DNA of 29,680 nt from JBEBXQ01 sp040391535 (GCA_040391535.1 JBEBXQ010000048.1:1-29680); one strand, 5' to 3'; numbered from the stretch's first letter, positions 16,459-24,940 are shown. Notes: a model not told the origin generated them from the sequence alone. Translations and numbers: made by a program.

Positions 16459-17415
16459 ATGAATATTGCCTATACCGTTTGTAACCGTAACAATTTACCC
16501 AACGCGTTAGTACTGGCTGAGTCCTATCTCAGCCATCATCCTGACCGTACTTTTTATATTGGCTGGGTAGACAAGCCGATGCTTATATCGCTTCCTGCCA
16601 ACGTTCAGATCATTCAGATAACAGATACCGCTATTCCTGATCTGAAGAAGATGTCGGGCTGGTATTACGACTTCGAAATGGTGCCGGCATGCCGTCCGTG
16701 GTTTGCATTATATCTGTTAAAGCAATTTCCGCAAATCAAACGACTGTCCTTCTTCTCTCCGGCCTGCTTTATTCATAGTAAAGCTGACGAGATAGAACGA
16801 AAATGCAAAAGTATGTTACTTACGCCCAATATACTGAAACCCCTCCCCGAAAACAGTATCCTTAAAGACCGGAATATCCTGAACATAGGAATGGTACATG
16901 CGGGTAGCTGGATAGTCAGACCCAATCCGCAGACTATCCGGTTTATCGAATGGTGGGCAAGCCGCACCTATGACCGTGCCAGATTTGATCTGTGCAATGG
17001 CATGTGCATGGATCAGCTATGGTTAAATTATGCTCTGAGCTGGATAGAAGACGCTGCATATATCCAGCATTCCGGTTGGCATACAGGTTTACATTCACTG
17101 CCACAGCATACGATAACATTCATCGGAAAAAAACCACTGGTTTCAGAACAGGAACTGATTACCACTGACTTTACCGGACTGGCAGATTATCACCCGGTAT
17201 GGTCTGATCACAAAAAGCTGTTAAATACATCCAAAGCCTTCAGGAAATTGCTGAAAGGATATCATCTGGAAGTTTCAAAGCAATCCGGATTGGTCAGCAA
17301 CGCTGTACCGGGCTATGGTATTCCTACCCGCATCTCGGCCTTCAGAGAAGCCCGTAAAGGTTTCGCCCGGCAATTACGAAGTGTTACAGGATTCATAGAC
17401 CGGATCCCTCTGTAA
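16459..17415 (+). CDS. GT-A-like paralogue lacking the DxD motif
   Basis: A 318-aa protein homologous to the one at 14728-15714. Shared blocks are the opening YTVCNRNNLPNALVLAESY (5-23), FYIGWVD at 32-38 against FFIGLVD, the RFIEWWASRT helix (161-170), and DLCNGMCMDQLWLN (177-190) against DLCDGLFVDQNWMN. At the donor-metal site, where the paralogue has YFDPDIII, this protein has FFSPACFI (98-105), so both aspartates are gone (S100, A102). It may be a metal-independent enzyme, an inactive partner for its paralogue or for the DUF5672-like protein, or a decaying copy. The reading frame is intact, which argues against simple decay. It ends the first packed block; a 121-nt gap follows. Confidence 0.75.
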   Translation: MNIAYTVCNRNNLPNALVLAESYLSHHPDRTFYIGWVDKPMLISLPANVQIIQITDTAIPDLKKMSGWYYDFEMVPACRPWFALYLLKQFPQIKRLSFFSPACFIHSKADEIERKCKSMLLTPNILKPLPENSILKDRNILNIGMVHAGSWIVRPNPQTIRFIEWWASRTYDRARFDLCNGMCMDQLWLNYALSWIEDAAYIQHSGWHTGLHSLPQHTITFIGKKPLVSEQELITTDFTGLADYHPVWSDHKKLLNTSKAFRKLLKGYHLEVSKQSGLVSNAVPGYGIPTRISAFREARKGFARQLRSVTGFIDRIPL

Positions 17416-17470
17416 GTATTGTTACAATCGTGCTTTATCAGCTATAATACCGGTAAACCTAAAAAATAGG

Positions 17471-17478
17471 TATATTTG
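17471..17478 (+). promoter_or_regulatory. Candidate internal promoter (-7 element)
   Basis: TATATTTG is an exact match to TAnnTTTG, placed in the 121-nt gap, the widest among the packed genes. Expected transcription start is near 17485, about 50 nt before the ATG at 17537. No -33 TTG was found at the usual spacing. It would give the second half of the locus its own transcript. Confidence 0.45.
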
Positions 17479-17536
17479 GGGCATAAAATAACAGACGGCT
17501 TTACGTTTTACCATACACATCAGATACTAAATACCA

Positions 17537-18874
17537 ATGCTGGCCGCTTTCAGAAAGAATTTTGATGCAATAAGATATTCACTGGGAATTACCATGGTGT
17601 TCAATGGACACCCCATCATTTTCTTTTTCAGGGACAGTATACAGGTCGTTCCGTTAGGCTCTGCATTTACGGTCATTTTCTGGACGCTGGGAATGATGCT
17701 GATGATCCCTTCCAGGTTCAGATTCAGCTTTTATAAACCCAACTATATCCTCTTTCAGCTGAGCATTGCATTCTGGGCATTTACAATGGTGTATTTCTTT
17801 CTTTTTAATCCGATTGGCCGGTCAGCAACTGATATGGGGTATATCCTGTACATTTTCATGTTTTACGTGCTGATTCTCCAGGTGCCCAACAGCATACAAA
17901 ATACACTGATCAAGGTAATATTCTGGGTTTCAATGTTCTCTAATCTAACCCTGATTTACTCGCTGAGCAACAATCCCGACTGGCATATCGGGGTGCGCGC
18001 ATCGTATATGTTTGCCAATGCCCCGGGCCATGCCGGCAACCCGCATATCCCCGCTCGTAACGCCATTATGACTATAATTTCAGCTGGTATATTACTATGG
18101 AAATGCAGAATAAAATGGCAGCGGTTATTCTATTACTGCTCCCTGGTAATGGGCGTGGTCATCATCTGTCTTACCATTGCAAGATCAACCATACTAGCGC
18201 TTGTTTTTATGGGAATGGTTTATATGGTGTCCGTTCTCAAAGACAGATCCGTTGCTGATGTTATGCGGTCTGTCTTCTCTTTCAGGACTTTTAAAAACTT
18301 AACACTGACAGGTATTGCCGTATATCTTATTGTTTTTCAATACTTTAATCTCGGAGATATTCTTAATACTTATAATGAAATCCTGTTAAGAAAATTCTAT
18401 GATATCGCCTTAACTTCCCTGAATGTAGAACTGGCCGAAGAGGCTACAGAAGACGCCTCTGCAATGGGTCGGGTAAGAAGTTTTTCTCATTTTTCTAAGT
18501 CTCTTGATGATCCTCTTGCACTCCTGGTCGGAGAAGGATATAAGAAGAACTTTATGGATGTTCCCATTTTGGAGGCCTGGATGAATCAGGGAATACTCGG
18601 CTTTATTCTCTTTAATACTTTTCTGGTTTTTCTTGGTATATTTTCAATTATGGAAATATGGCAAAAACGATCTGAAGCAGCTATTTTCGCGGCTTATCTC
18701 TTTATGTATACTGTTCCTCAAATGCTTACAGGAGGAAGGCCCCAGGACATCACCTACTGGTTCTCGTTTATTATTATGATCAGATTTCTCGGCATCCGCT
18801 ACCTTGACTCTGATAAACAGGTACTTAAATTAGGCAAAATCTCCCTGCATAATAAAAAAATTAATGAAAAATAA
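17537..18874 (+). CDS. Polytopic Wzy/WaaL-like O-antigen polymerase or ligase
   Basis: A 445-aa inner-membrane protein with about ten to twelve hydrophobic segments and one long loop in the second half, the layout of the Wzy/WaaL (O-antigen ligase) superfamily. Supporting signals are the loop GHAGNPHIPARN (164-175), ARST at 215-218 before a helix, and a later loop (about 275-345) with EDASAMGRVRSF and LLVGEGY. In the superfamily, conserved arginines in such loops handle the lipid-linked substrate at the periplasmic face. Whether it polymerises repeat units or ligates finished chains cannot be told. Its presence beside an ABC exporter, with no Wzx in the window, is unusual. It overlaps the next gene by 11 nt. 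Confidence 0.75.
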   Translation: MLAAFRKNFDAIRYSLGITMVFNGHPIIFFFRDSIQVVPLGSAFTVIFWTLGMMLMIPSRFRFSFYKPNYILFQLSIAFWAFTMVYFFLFNPIGRSATDMGYILYIFMFYVLILQVPNSIQNTLIKVIFWVSMFSNLTLIYSLSNNPDWHIGVRASYMFANAPGHAGNPHIPARNAIMTIISAGILLWKCRIKWQRLFYYCSLVMGVVIICLTIARSTILALVFMGMVYMVSVLKDRSVADVMRSVFSFRTFKNLTLTGIAVYLIVFQYFNLGDILNTYNEILLRKFYDIALTSLNVELAEEATEDASAMGRVRSFSHFSKSLDDPLALLVGEGYKKNFMDVPILEAWMNQGILGFILFNTFLVFLGIFSIMEIWQKRSEAAIFAAYLFMYTVPQMLTGGRPQDITYWFSFIIMIRFLGIRYLDSDKQVLKLGKISLHNKKINEK

Positions 18875-20192
18875 TCGTAATAAGGTTTGGAGGACTGCAT
18901 TGATATTCTTTTCAATTACATTCCTGTTTAAGTCATTTTTAATATATATATCACCTGAAGCCAATACCTTCACTGACATCAGCTGTCTGGTAAACGGTGG
19001 GCAAATGCTTTCTCATGGCATTAATCCTTATGATTTTAATGATAATGTTGAATTAAGAACCCAGCTCAGACTTGATTCCACTGCCTATAACGAGTGGCTC
19101 TGCAGCGATCCTGCTGAATGGAATTATCATAGTGGCAATAACCTTCCTTTCAATTTGTTACTGAACGGATTTATTGACCTTTTTGCCGACGGAAATGTTT
19201 ACGGTTATAGGATGGCCTATAATTTCGCCGATTCGCTCATTGGCGTATTTGTTGTCCTTTTTACTTTTGGAGTGCTGAATGTCCCCTATACCATTCTTAA
19301 TCTCCTGCTTGTTTTTTTCCTTGGCGGAGCTTCACCTCAGCTAATCGTTAACGGAACCATGATTCCTGAGGACAAGGGTATTCAGATTCTGTTTATGGTC
19401 ATGGCAGTCTGGTTTTCTTACCGTAAGCAGTTATTCCCAGCCGCTCTTTTTCTTTCATTTTCTGTCGGATTCAAAGCAATTGGGATTTTTATTGCACCGC
19501 TTTGCCTGTACTACTATCTGACAAGCCACGCCAATTCCCTATCCCGGCATCACAGCTGGAAAGACGTTGCAAATGAATTGTTCGCAAGGAAACATTTTCG
19601 GAAAAGCCTGATTTTAGCACTTCTCTCCATAGCATTATTTCTAGTTTTCTATCTACCTTACGCAAGCGATTTTTATAAACTGATGCTTAACAGACTCGAT
19701 TTTGACCTGGATAATACCCCGCTTCATGCTTCCTTATGGCGGTTATTTCACACCAGTTTTCCGGATCATTGGCTACTCATCCGCCAGTATACCATCATCA
19801 CTCTTATTATTTATACATTATGGCTGTTTGTCTTTAAAAATCTCACTTTTGAGCTTTTCATAACTTCAGTGCTGCTCATATTTACCTGTGTTATTCTCAT
19901 TACAGGCTCACTGGACAGATGTAATATGGCCATACAGTTTTCAACGATTCTTTTCTTTTTAAAATCACGAAAAATAGGGAGCATGCTGGCTATATACTAT
20001 ATTTTCGGATCGCTGATTTATATCATCCCTGTTATCTTCCGCTACTTCCATTTTCATGATAATGAGTGGGTTGATTTTCCGCTGTACAGCAGTTATTACG
20101 TGTTGGGGTATTGTATTCTGTACTTTATTTCAATTTTCTTATATTGCCGCGACTATACATCACCCATCCAAAAAACACAAAGTATTCAATGA
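18864..20192 (+). CDS. Polytopic GT87-like membrane glycosyltransferase
   Basis: A 442-aa inner-membrane protein with roughly ten hydrophobic segments. After the first helix the periplasmic loop reads FTDISCLVNGGQMLSHG and INPYDFND (36-60), with D38 where GT-C enzymes keep a catalytic aspartate and the G-x-NPYD motif typical of GT87/DUF2029 proteins. Later, FSVGFKAIGIFIAPL matches the Lys-containing helix common in this group. GT87 enzymes take mannose or related sugars from polyprenyl phosphate, so a periplasmic decorating step is plausible. This is the second GT-C-type protein of the locus. The ATG lies inside the 3' end of the Wzy/WaaL-like gene, suggesting coupled translation. Confidence 0.7.
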   Translation: MKNNRNKVWRTALIFFSITFLFKSFLIYISPEANTFTDISCLVNGGQMLSHGINPYDFNDNVELRTQLRLDSTAYNEWLCSDPAEWNYHSGNNLPFNLLLNGFIDLFADGNVYGYRMAYNFADSLIGVFVVLFTFGVLNVPYTILNLLLVFFLGGASPQLIVNGTMIPEDKGIQILFMVMAVWFSYRKQLFPAALFLSFSVGFKAIGIFIAPLCLYYYLTSHANSLSRHHSWKDVANELFARKHFRKSLILALLSIALFLVFYLPYASDFYKLMLNRLDFDLDNTPLHASLWRLFHTSFPDHWLLIRQYTIITLIIYTLWLFVFKNLTFELFITSVLLIFTCVILITGSLDRCNMAIQFSTILFFLKSRKIGSMLAIYYIFGSLIYIIPVIFRYFHFHDNEWVDFPLYSSYYVLGYCILYFISIFLYCRDYTSPIQKTQSIQ

Positions 20193-20218
20193 GTCTTTCA
20201 ATTGAATTTCATTAAGAA

Positions 20219-21379
20219 ATGCGCATACTTATATTTCATAACCAGCTATGGGCGCATTATAAGTCAAAGTTATTCAGTGAAATACATGAAGTATTAAAAG
20301 AGGCTTCACCTGAAAACGATTTAAGGGTCTGTCACATCGCTGAATACGAATCAACCCGGAATTCGATGCTCGATACCAAAAAAGTATCTTACGAATATCC
20401 ATATGAGGTTTTGTTTGAAGGTAGCCTGGATAAAGTCCGTTTTTTCCCAAGATTAAAAGCACTCTGGCGTAGTTTTCACAACTACAAACCTGATTTATTG
20501 AATATTACCGGCTATTTTGATTATGCCCAGGTGATCATGATGCTATATGCGCGCTGGTGGTGCGGCATTCCCGTTGTTCTTTCTTCTGAATCATCGGCAG
20601 CCGATCATCAGCGATCAGGTTGGAAAGAATTTATCAAGGGCTTTATTATCAGACAGGCCAATGCATTTTTCTGTTTTGGAAAAACCTCCGCGCAATACTT
20701 AATGGAATTAGGCGCCCGGCCAGTACAGATTGCGGTCACTAAAGCTGCAGTGGTAGATGACAAGACCATATACCGGCAATTCAGAAAAGCCCGGGAGCAG
20801 AACGACCATACAGACCGTCATAATTTCATTTATGTAGGGCGTCTTTCGAAGGAAAAGAACCTCGAATTACTGATTACTGCATTTCATAAAGCAAAAAATA
20901 ATAATCCCAACGCCTCCCAATGGGGTTTAAAACTGGTAGGTGACGGCCCCGAAATGCACCACCTGAAAGACCTTGTACAAAATCTTCAGCTCAATAATGT
21001 CGATTTTACAGGCGGTTATCCATGGTATGAAGTACCCAGGTTCTTTGCTCAGGCGTCAGTCGCAGTGCTTCCCAGTTTATCTGAGCCCTGGGGCCTCGTT
21101 GTCAACGAAGCGATGATTTGTGAATTACCCGTCATTGTTTCTGATCGTTGCGGATGCGCCCCTGACCTTGTTAAAACCGGAGAAAACGGCTTTATTTTCA
21201 GTGCTGAAAGCGAGAAAGAACTGACAGATCATCTTAACTATTTCATAGATAGTCCACAGCAGATCAGTATCATGGGAATGAGGTCAAGCGAGATTGTCAG
21301 AAACTTTTCTGTTGACCAGGTAGCACAGCAAATGGCAGATTGTTATCAAAAACTTTGTCAGAAAAGCGGATTTCGTTAA
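20219..21379 (+). CDS. Glycosyltransferase family 4
   Basis: A 386-aa GT-B-fold transferase for the cytoplasmic assembly of the glycan. The donor-binding half carries YVGRLSKEKNLELL (205-218), with the arginine and lysine that contact the donor diphosphate in the family, and SEPWGLVVNEA (288-298), an exact EX7E motif (E289, E297). The N-terminal half begins MRILIFHNQLWAHYKSKLF and has no membrane segment. Sugar and linkage are unknown. ATG start, 26 nt after the GT87-like gene. Confidence 0.9.
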   Translation: MRILIFHNQLWAHYKSKLFSEIHEVLKEASPENDLRVCHIAEYESTRNSMLDTKKVSYEYPYEVLFEGSLDKVRFFPRLKALWRSFHNYKPDLLNITGYFDYAQVIMMLYARWWCGIPVVLSSESSAADHQRSGWKEFIKGFIIRQANAFFCFGKTSAQYLMELGARPVQIAVTKAAVVDDKTIYRQFRKAREQNDHTDRHNFIYVGRLSKEKNLELLITAFHKAKNNNPNASQWGLKLVGDGPEMHHLKDLVQNLQLNNVDFTGGYPWYEVPRFFAQASVAVLPSLSEPWGLVVNEAMICELPVIVSDRCGCAPDLVKTGENGFIFSAESEKELTDHLNYFIDSPQQISIMGMRSSEIVRNFSVDQVAQQMADCYQKLCQKSGFR

Positions 21380-21409
21380 TTTCGTCAGTTTTTGATTTTT
21401 CACACCTTC

Positions 21410-22558
21410 ATGCGTATATTAAATATTTGTGCCTATACATGGTCAATTGGCGGTCCTGCCCGGGTTATTTATGACCTCACCCAGGCGGCCGTACAACAAA
21501 ACCATGAAGTCGACATTCTAAGCCCTGTAACTCCCGGAGACAAAATCTACCCTGCTCCTGATGGAGTTCGTTTGATTATTTGTAAGCGAACCACCCCTTT
21601 CAGTAATATTTACAGAGAGTTTTCTGTTGAAATGTACCGGTATCTCCGCAATAATATAGACCGGTACGATATCATTCACATTCATGGTATATGGCATTTC
21701 GGGAGTCTGGCACCGTTTTTGTTCAGAAGAAAAGCGTCTGTCGTCATTACAATTCACGGCCTGCTCGACGCTTGGGCGGTAAAACACCACCGCTGGAAAA
21801 AAGATATTGTTTCTGTCCTATATCAGAAAAGATTGCTTAAAAGAGCGGACCTGATTCATATTTTCAATAACGAAGAAGAAAAGGATCTGGATAATTATCT
21901 GGGTTTCCATTCTTCAAATCAGATAAAAATACCGAATGGTATCCGATTGGAAGATTACACCTCACTTCCTGAAAAAGGGATATTCCGGAAACAGTTTCAT
22001 ATTCCCCCGGGGAAAAAAATAATCCTGTTTATATCCAGGCTGAATGAGAAAAAAGGGCTTGATCTTCTTCTCCCTGCCTTTCGGGAATACAATAAAAAAC
22101 ATAGTGACAGCATCCTTATCCTTGCGGGTCCTGATGACGGATATGAAACAACAGCCCGACGGTTCATTACCGGGCATCAGATGGAAAACCAAATCATTCT
22201 GACAGGAATGCTAACCGGCGAGACGAAGAAAGCCGCGCTCAGAGATGCTGATCTGTTTGTGTTGCCTTCTTATTCTGAAGGCTTCTCAATCGCTGTGCTG
22301 GAAGCGATGGCTTCTCACCTCCCCTGTCTTGTCTCAGATAAAGTCGGATTTGCTACGTATATCCGGCAATATAAAGCCGCCGCCATTACACAGCTGACGG
22401 TTTCAGATCTCACCGCACAGCTCGAAAATACCATGCAGGATGAAACGCTGCGCATTGATTATGCCATCAGAGCCTACAGAATGGTAACCGAAAACTTTGA
22501 TATACATATCATCGCCAGGCAAATGCTTGAGGCTTATACAAAAATAAGACAGAGATAA
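21410..22558 (+). CDS. Glycosyltransferase family 4
   Basis: I start at ATG 21410 (382 aa) rather than the in-frame TTG at 21392, because MRILNICAYTWSIGGPARV is the normal opening of a GT4 enzyme, with the GG loop at 14-15 that binds donor phosphates. The C-terminal domain has FISRLNEKKGLDLLLPAF (207-224) and YSEGFSIAVLEAM (288-300), with the EX7E pair E290 and E298. It likely adds one sugar to the lipid-linked chain on the cytoplasmic side. It follows the previous GT4 by 30 nt; the two share only general family likeness and are not a recent duplication. Confidence 0.9.
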   Translation: MRILNICAYTWSIGGPARVIYDLTQAAVQQNHEVDILSPVTPGDKIYPAPDGVRLIICKRTTPFSNIYREFSVEMYRYLRNNIDRYDIIHIHGIWHFGSLAPFLFRRKASVVITIHGLLDAWAVKHHRWKKDIVSVLYQKRLLKRADLIHIFNNEEEKDLDNYLGFHSSNQIKIPNGIRLEDYTSLPEKGIFRKQFHIPPGKKIILFISRLNEKKGLDLLLPAFREYNKKHSDSILILAGPDDGYETTARRFITGHQMENQIILTGMLTGETKKAALRDADLFVLPSYSEGFSIAVLEAMASHLPCLVSDKVGFATYIRQYKAAAITQLTVSDLTAQLENTMQDETLRIDYAIRAYRMVTENFDIHIIARQMLEAYTKIRQR

Positions 22559-22559
22559 G

Positions 22560-22567
22560 TATCTTTG
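22560..22567 (+). promoter_or_regulatory. Candidate internal promoter (-7 element)
   Basis: TATCTTTG is an exact TAnnTTTG match, beginning 2 nt after the GT4 stop codon and 20 nt before the ATG at 22588. Expected transcription start is near 22574. No -33 TTG lies at a suitable distance, so this may be chance. Confidence 0.35.
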
Positions 22568-22587
22568 CGAAAAATATACATGTATCC

Positions 22588-23517
22588 ATGACCAATCTTG
22601 CCGTAATTATTTTAACCTATAATGAAGAACTGCATATCGAAAGATGTATCCGCAGTATTCAGGCTGTTACGGATAAAATATATATTGTTGATTCATTTTC
22701 CAGCGATCAGACAGTTGAGATTGCACGATCTCTCGGGGCTGTGGTAGTTCAGAATAAATGGATATCGTATTCTTTTCAGTTCAATTTTGGGATTAAAACC
22801 CTGCCGTTTGAGGCAGAATGGCTCATGAGAATGGACGCCGATGAAGTGATTACACCAGAACTGGCAGATGAACTTAATCAGACACTTCACCGAAAGCAAT
22901 CAGACATTACCGGATTATACGTAAAGCGTCGTGTAGTATTCATGAATCAATGGATCCGCCATGGCGGATATTATCCGATCTGGCTTCTGAGGGTGTGGAG
23001 AAAAGACAAAGGGTTCTGTGAAGAATTGTGGATGGACGAACATATTAAACTTCTGGAAGGAACAACAGAACATCTTTCCGGAGATATCGTGGACCACAAC
23101 CTCAACAATCTTACCTGGTGGACCCAAAAGCATAACAATTATGCCACCCGCGAAATCATCGATCTGTTGAATATCCGGTACAATTTTGAAAATAAGGAAA
23201 CAATTACCCCACGCTTCTTCGGCACCCAGGAGCAGCGGAAACGATTTCTGAAAGTGAAATATGCTTCCCTGCCACTTTTCACAAGACCTTTTTTATATTT
23301 TATATATCGCTATTTTTGTAAACTGGGATTCAGAGACGGACCAAAAGGTCTGATCTGGCATGTACTACAGGGGTTCTGGTACAGATTTTTAGTAGATGCT
23401 AAAATATATGAGATGTACCAGAGAGCCGGGAAAGATAAAAAAGATATCATCCAGTATTTCAAAAATGAATATGGAAAAGACCTCAGTGATCCAAACAGAT
23501 CTGTCTATATACGATAA
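22588..23517 (+). CDS. Glycosyltransferase family 2 (WaaE/KdtX-like)
   Basis: A 309-aa GT-A-fold transferase. The N-terminal donor domain reads LAVIILTYNEELHIERCI, then YIVDSFSSDQTVEIA, and the metal-binding MRMDADEVI with D83 and D85. The C-terminal part (about 185-300) contains a hydrophobic stretch with PLFTRPFLYFIYRYF that probably lies along the membrane. The pattern resembles WaaE-type enzymes of lipopolysaccharide and exopolysaccharide loci. It should act on a lipid-linked acceptor at the cytoplasmic face. ATG start. Its 3' end overlaps the acetyltransferase gene by about 47 nt. Confidence 0.9.
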   Translation: MTNLAVIILTYNEELHIERCIRSIQAVTDKIYIVDSFSSDQTVEIARSLGAVVVQNKWISYSFQFNFGIKTLPFEAEWLMRMDADEVITPELADELNQTLHRKQSDITGLYVKRRVVFMNQWIRHGGYYPIWLLRVWRKDKGFCEELWMDEHIKLLEGTTEHLSGDIVDHNLNNLTWWTQKHNNYATREIIDLLNIRYNFENKETITPRFFGTQEQRKRFLKVKYASLPLFTRPFLYFIYRYFCKLGFRDGPKGLIWHVLQGFWYRFLVDAKIYEMYQRAGKDKKDIIQYFKNEYGKDLSDPNRSVYIR

Positions 23518-24037
23518 TAGCTGGTATCATCCTGGTCCAACCTGGAAAAGGATATTATGGATGACAACCGGGCAATTACTTTTAAATATGCATTTTCCCT
23601 TCCCTTCTGCCGTTAAAAGGGGTATTCTGAGATTATTCGGAGCACAGATAGGCACAGGGGTGGTGATTAAGCCGTGCGTTAATATCAAGTATCCCTGGTT
23701 CCTGAAAGTAGGTGATTACAGCTGGATAGGAGAAAAAGTATGGATAGATAATCTAACCTATGTAACCATAGGTTCTAACTGTTGTGTATCACAGGGAGCC
23801 TATTTATTGACAGGAAATCATAACTTTACAAAAAAAACATTTGATTTGCTGATAAAACCTGTTACTCTTAAAGAGGGCGTCTGGATTGGGGCTAAAGCAG
23901 TTGTGGGGCCGGGTGTCACCTGTCACTCACATGCGGTCTTAACTGTTAATTCATTCGCATCCAAAGATCTGGATGAATTCGGGATATATCAGGGAAATCC
24001 AGCCAACAAAATTAAAACGAGAATAATAAACCGGTGA
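23471..24037 (+). CDS. WcaF-like colanic acid-type acetyltransferase
   Basis: Hexapeptide-repeat acetyltransferase, predicted to O-acetylate a sugar of the glycan using acetyl-CoA. I start at ATG 23471 (188 aa), because WcaF-type proteins begin with a segment like TDLSIYDNSWYHPG (here 9-22). The frame is open back to 23396, and an ATG at 23465 is equally possible. The beta-helix runs from about 58 to 165, with YSWIGEKVWIDN (83-94), the likely catalytic H117 in TGNHNF, and VWIGAKAVVGPGV (137-149); GIYQGNPA near the C-terminus is a family hallmark. It overlaps the upstream GT2 gene by 47 nt and the next gene by 4 nt, so it is tightly coupled on both sides. Confidence 0.87.
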   Translation: MEKTSVIQTDLSIYDNSWYHPGPTWKRILWMTTGQLLLNMHFPFPSAVKRGILRLFGAQIGTGVVIKPCVNIKYPWFLKVGDYSWIGEKVWIDNLTYVTIGSNCCVSQGAYLLTGNHNFTKKTFDLLIKPVTLKEGVWIGAKAVVGPGVTCHSHAVLTVNSFASKDLDEFGIYQGNPANKIKTRIINR

Positions 24038-24789
24038 AAGTATCAATCATAACCGTTGTTTATAACGGACAAGCATGTATTCAAAGGTGTATCGAATCCG
24101 TTCTCAGACAGGATTACCCTGATATTGAATACATCGTTGTAGATGGTAATTCCAGCGACAATACGCTTTCTATTATCAGAAAGTATAGTGATCGTATCAG
24201 TAAAGTGATTTCTGAACCTGATAAAGGAATATACGACGCCATGAATAAGGGGATAGATGTGGCCAGTGGCGATATTATAGGAATACTGAATGCTGATGAT
24301 GAATACACACATGATCATATTATTTCAACAGTGACGAAAACTCTTGAGGCACACCATGCAGATGCACTCTATGGCAATCTGGAATATGTAAAACATTTGC
24401 CAGACAACAGCACACAGACCGTAAGAAAATGGAAATCAGGAAATTACAAAACAGGGTCTTTCCTTAAAGGGTGGATGCCACCGCACCCTACTTTCTTTAT
24501 CAAAAAGGAATTATATACTAAATACGGAAAATTCAGGCTTGATCTGGGCAGTGCTGCAGATTATGAGCTAATGTTACGCATGATACACAAACATCATATT
24601 TCGATGGTGTATCTGAACGAAACGCTGACTAAAATGTCTGTTGGCGGAGTAAGTAACAGAAGTATTAAAAACAGACTTATAGCCAACCGGAATGACAGGA
24701 AGGCCTGGAAAGTAAATGATTTAAAACCTGGTTTTTTCACATTATATCTTAAACCGCTGCGGAAAATTTTACAATTTTTCAATTTTTAG
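24034..24789 (+). CDS. Glycosyltransferase family 2
   Basis: A 251-aa GT-A-fold transferase with VSIITVVYNGQACIQRCI at the start, VVDGNSSDNT (35-44), EPDKGIYDAMNKG (61-73) and the metal-binding NADDE (86-90). This EPDKGIYDAMNKG/NADDEY pattern marks a GT2 subgroup very common in Bacteroidota and in colanic-acid-type loci. It likely adds an early sugar next to the primer. The start codon is GTG at 24034, overlapping the preceding TGA (GTGA), which favours translational coupling. It is the last gene of the packed block; a 12-bp palindrome overlaps its stop codon but forms no clear terminator. Confidence 0.9.
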   Translation: MKVSIITVVYNGQACIQRCIESVLRQDYPDIEYIVVDGNSSDNTLSIIRKYSDRISKVISEPDKGIYDAMNKGIDVASGDIIGILNADDEYTHDHIISTVTKTLEAHHADALYGNLEYVKHLPDNSTQTVRKWKSGNYKTGSFLKGWMPPHPTFFIKKELYTKYGKFRLDLGSAADYELMLRMIHKHHISMVYLNETLTKMSVGGVSNRSIKNRLIANRNDRKAWKVNDLKPGFFTLYLKPLRKILQFFNF

Positions 24790-24865
24790 CAGCTGCTATC
24801 CGACCAAATTGACACATAATTAATCCGTTAAATAATTTTTTCGAACAATTTTACTGATTAGTTAT

Positions 24866-24873
24866 TAACTTTG
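24866..24873 (+). promoter_or_regulatory. Candidate promoter of the WecA-like gene (-7 element)
   Basis: TAACTTTG is an exact TAnnTTTG match in the 151-nt gap before the transferase gene. Expected transcription start is near 24880, giving a leader of about 60 nt. No clear -33 TTG. The AT-rich gap holds no other feature I can support. Confidence 0.5.
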
Positions 24874-24940
24874 GGGCTATCCACAGTAATTACTGCCATT
24901 TTAAAAAGACGGTTGTTAATTATATTTCAGATTCGTTATT

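Noticed and set aside
20197..20206. TTCAATTGAA palindrome in the gap before the GT4 gene at 20219
   Set aside because: A 10-bp loop-free palindrome in AT-rich sequence is expected by chance, and no promoter lies nearby.
21392..21409. TTG start for the second GT4 gene
   Set aside because: The ATG at 21410 opens a standard GT4 N-terminus.
24787..24798. 12-bp palindrome TAGCAGCTGCTA over the stop codon of the last GT2 gene
   Set aside because: It has no loop and no T-run, so it is not a convincing terminator; probably chance.
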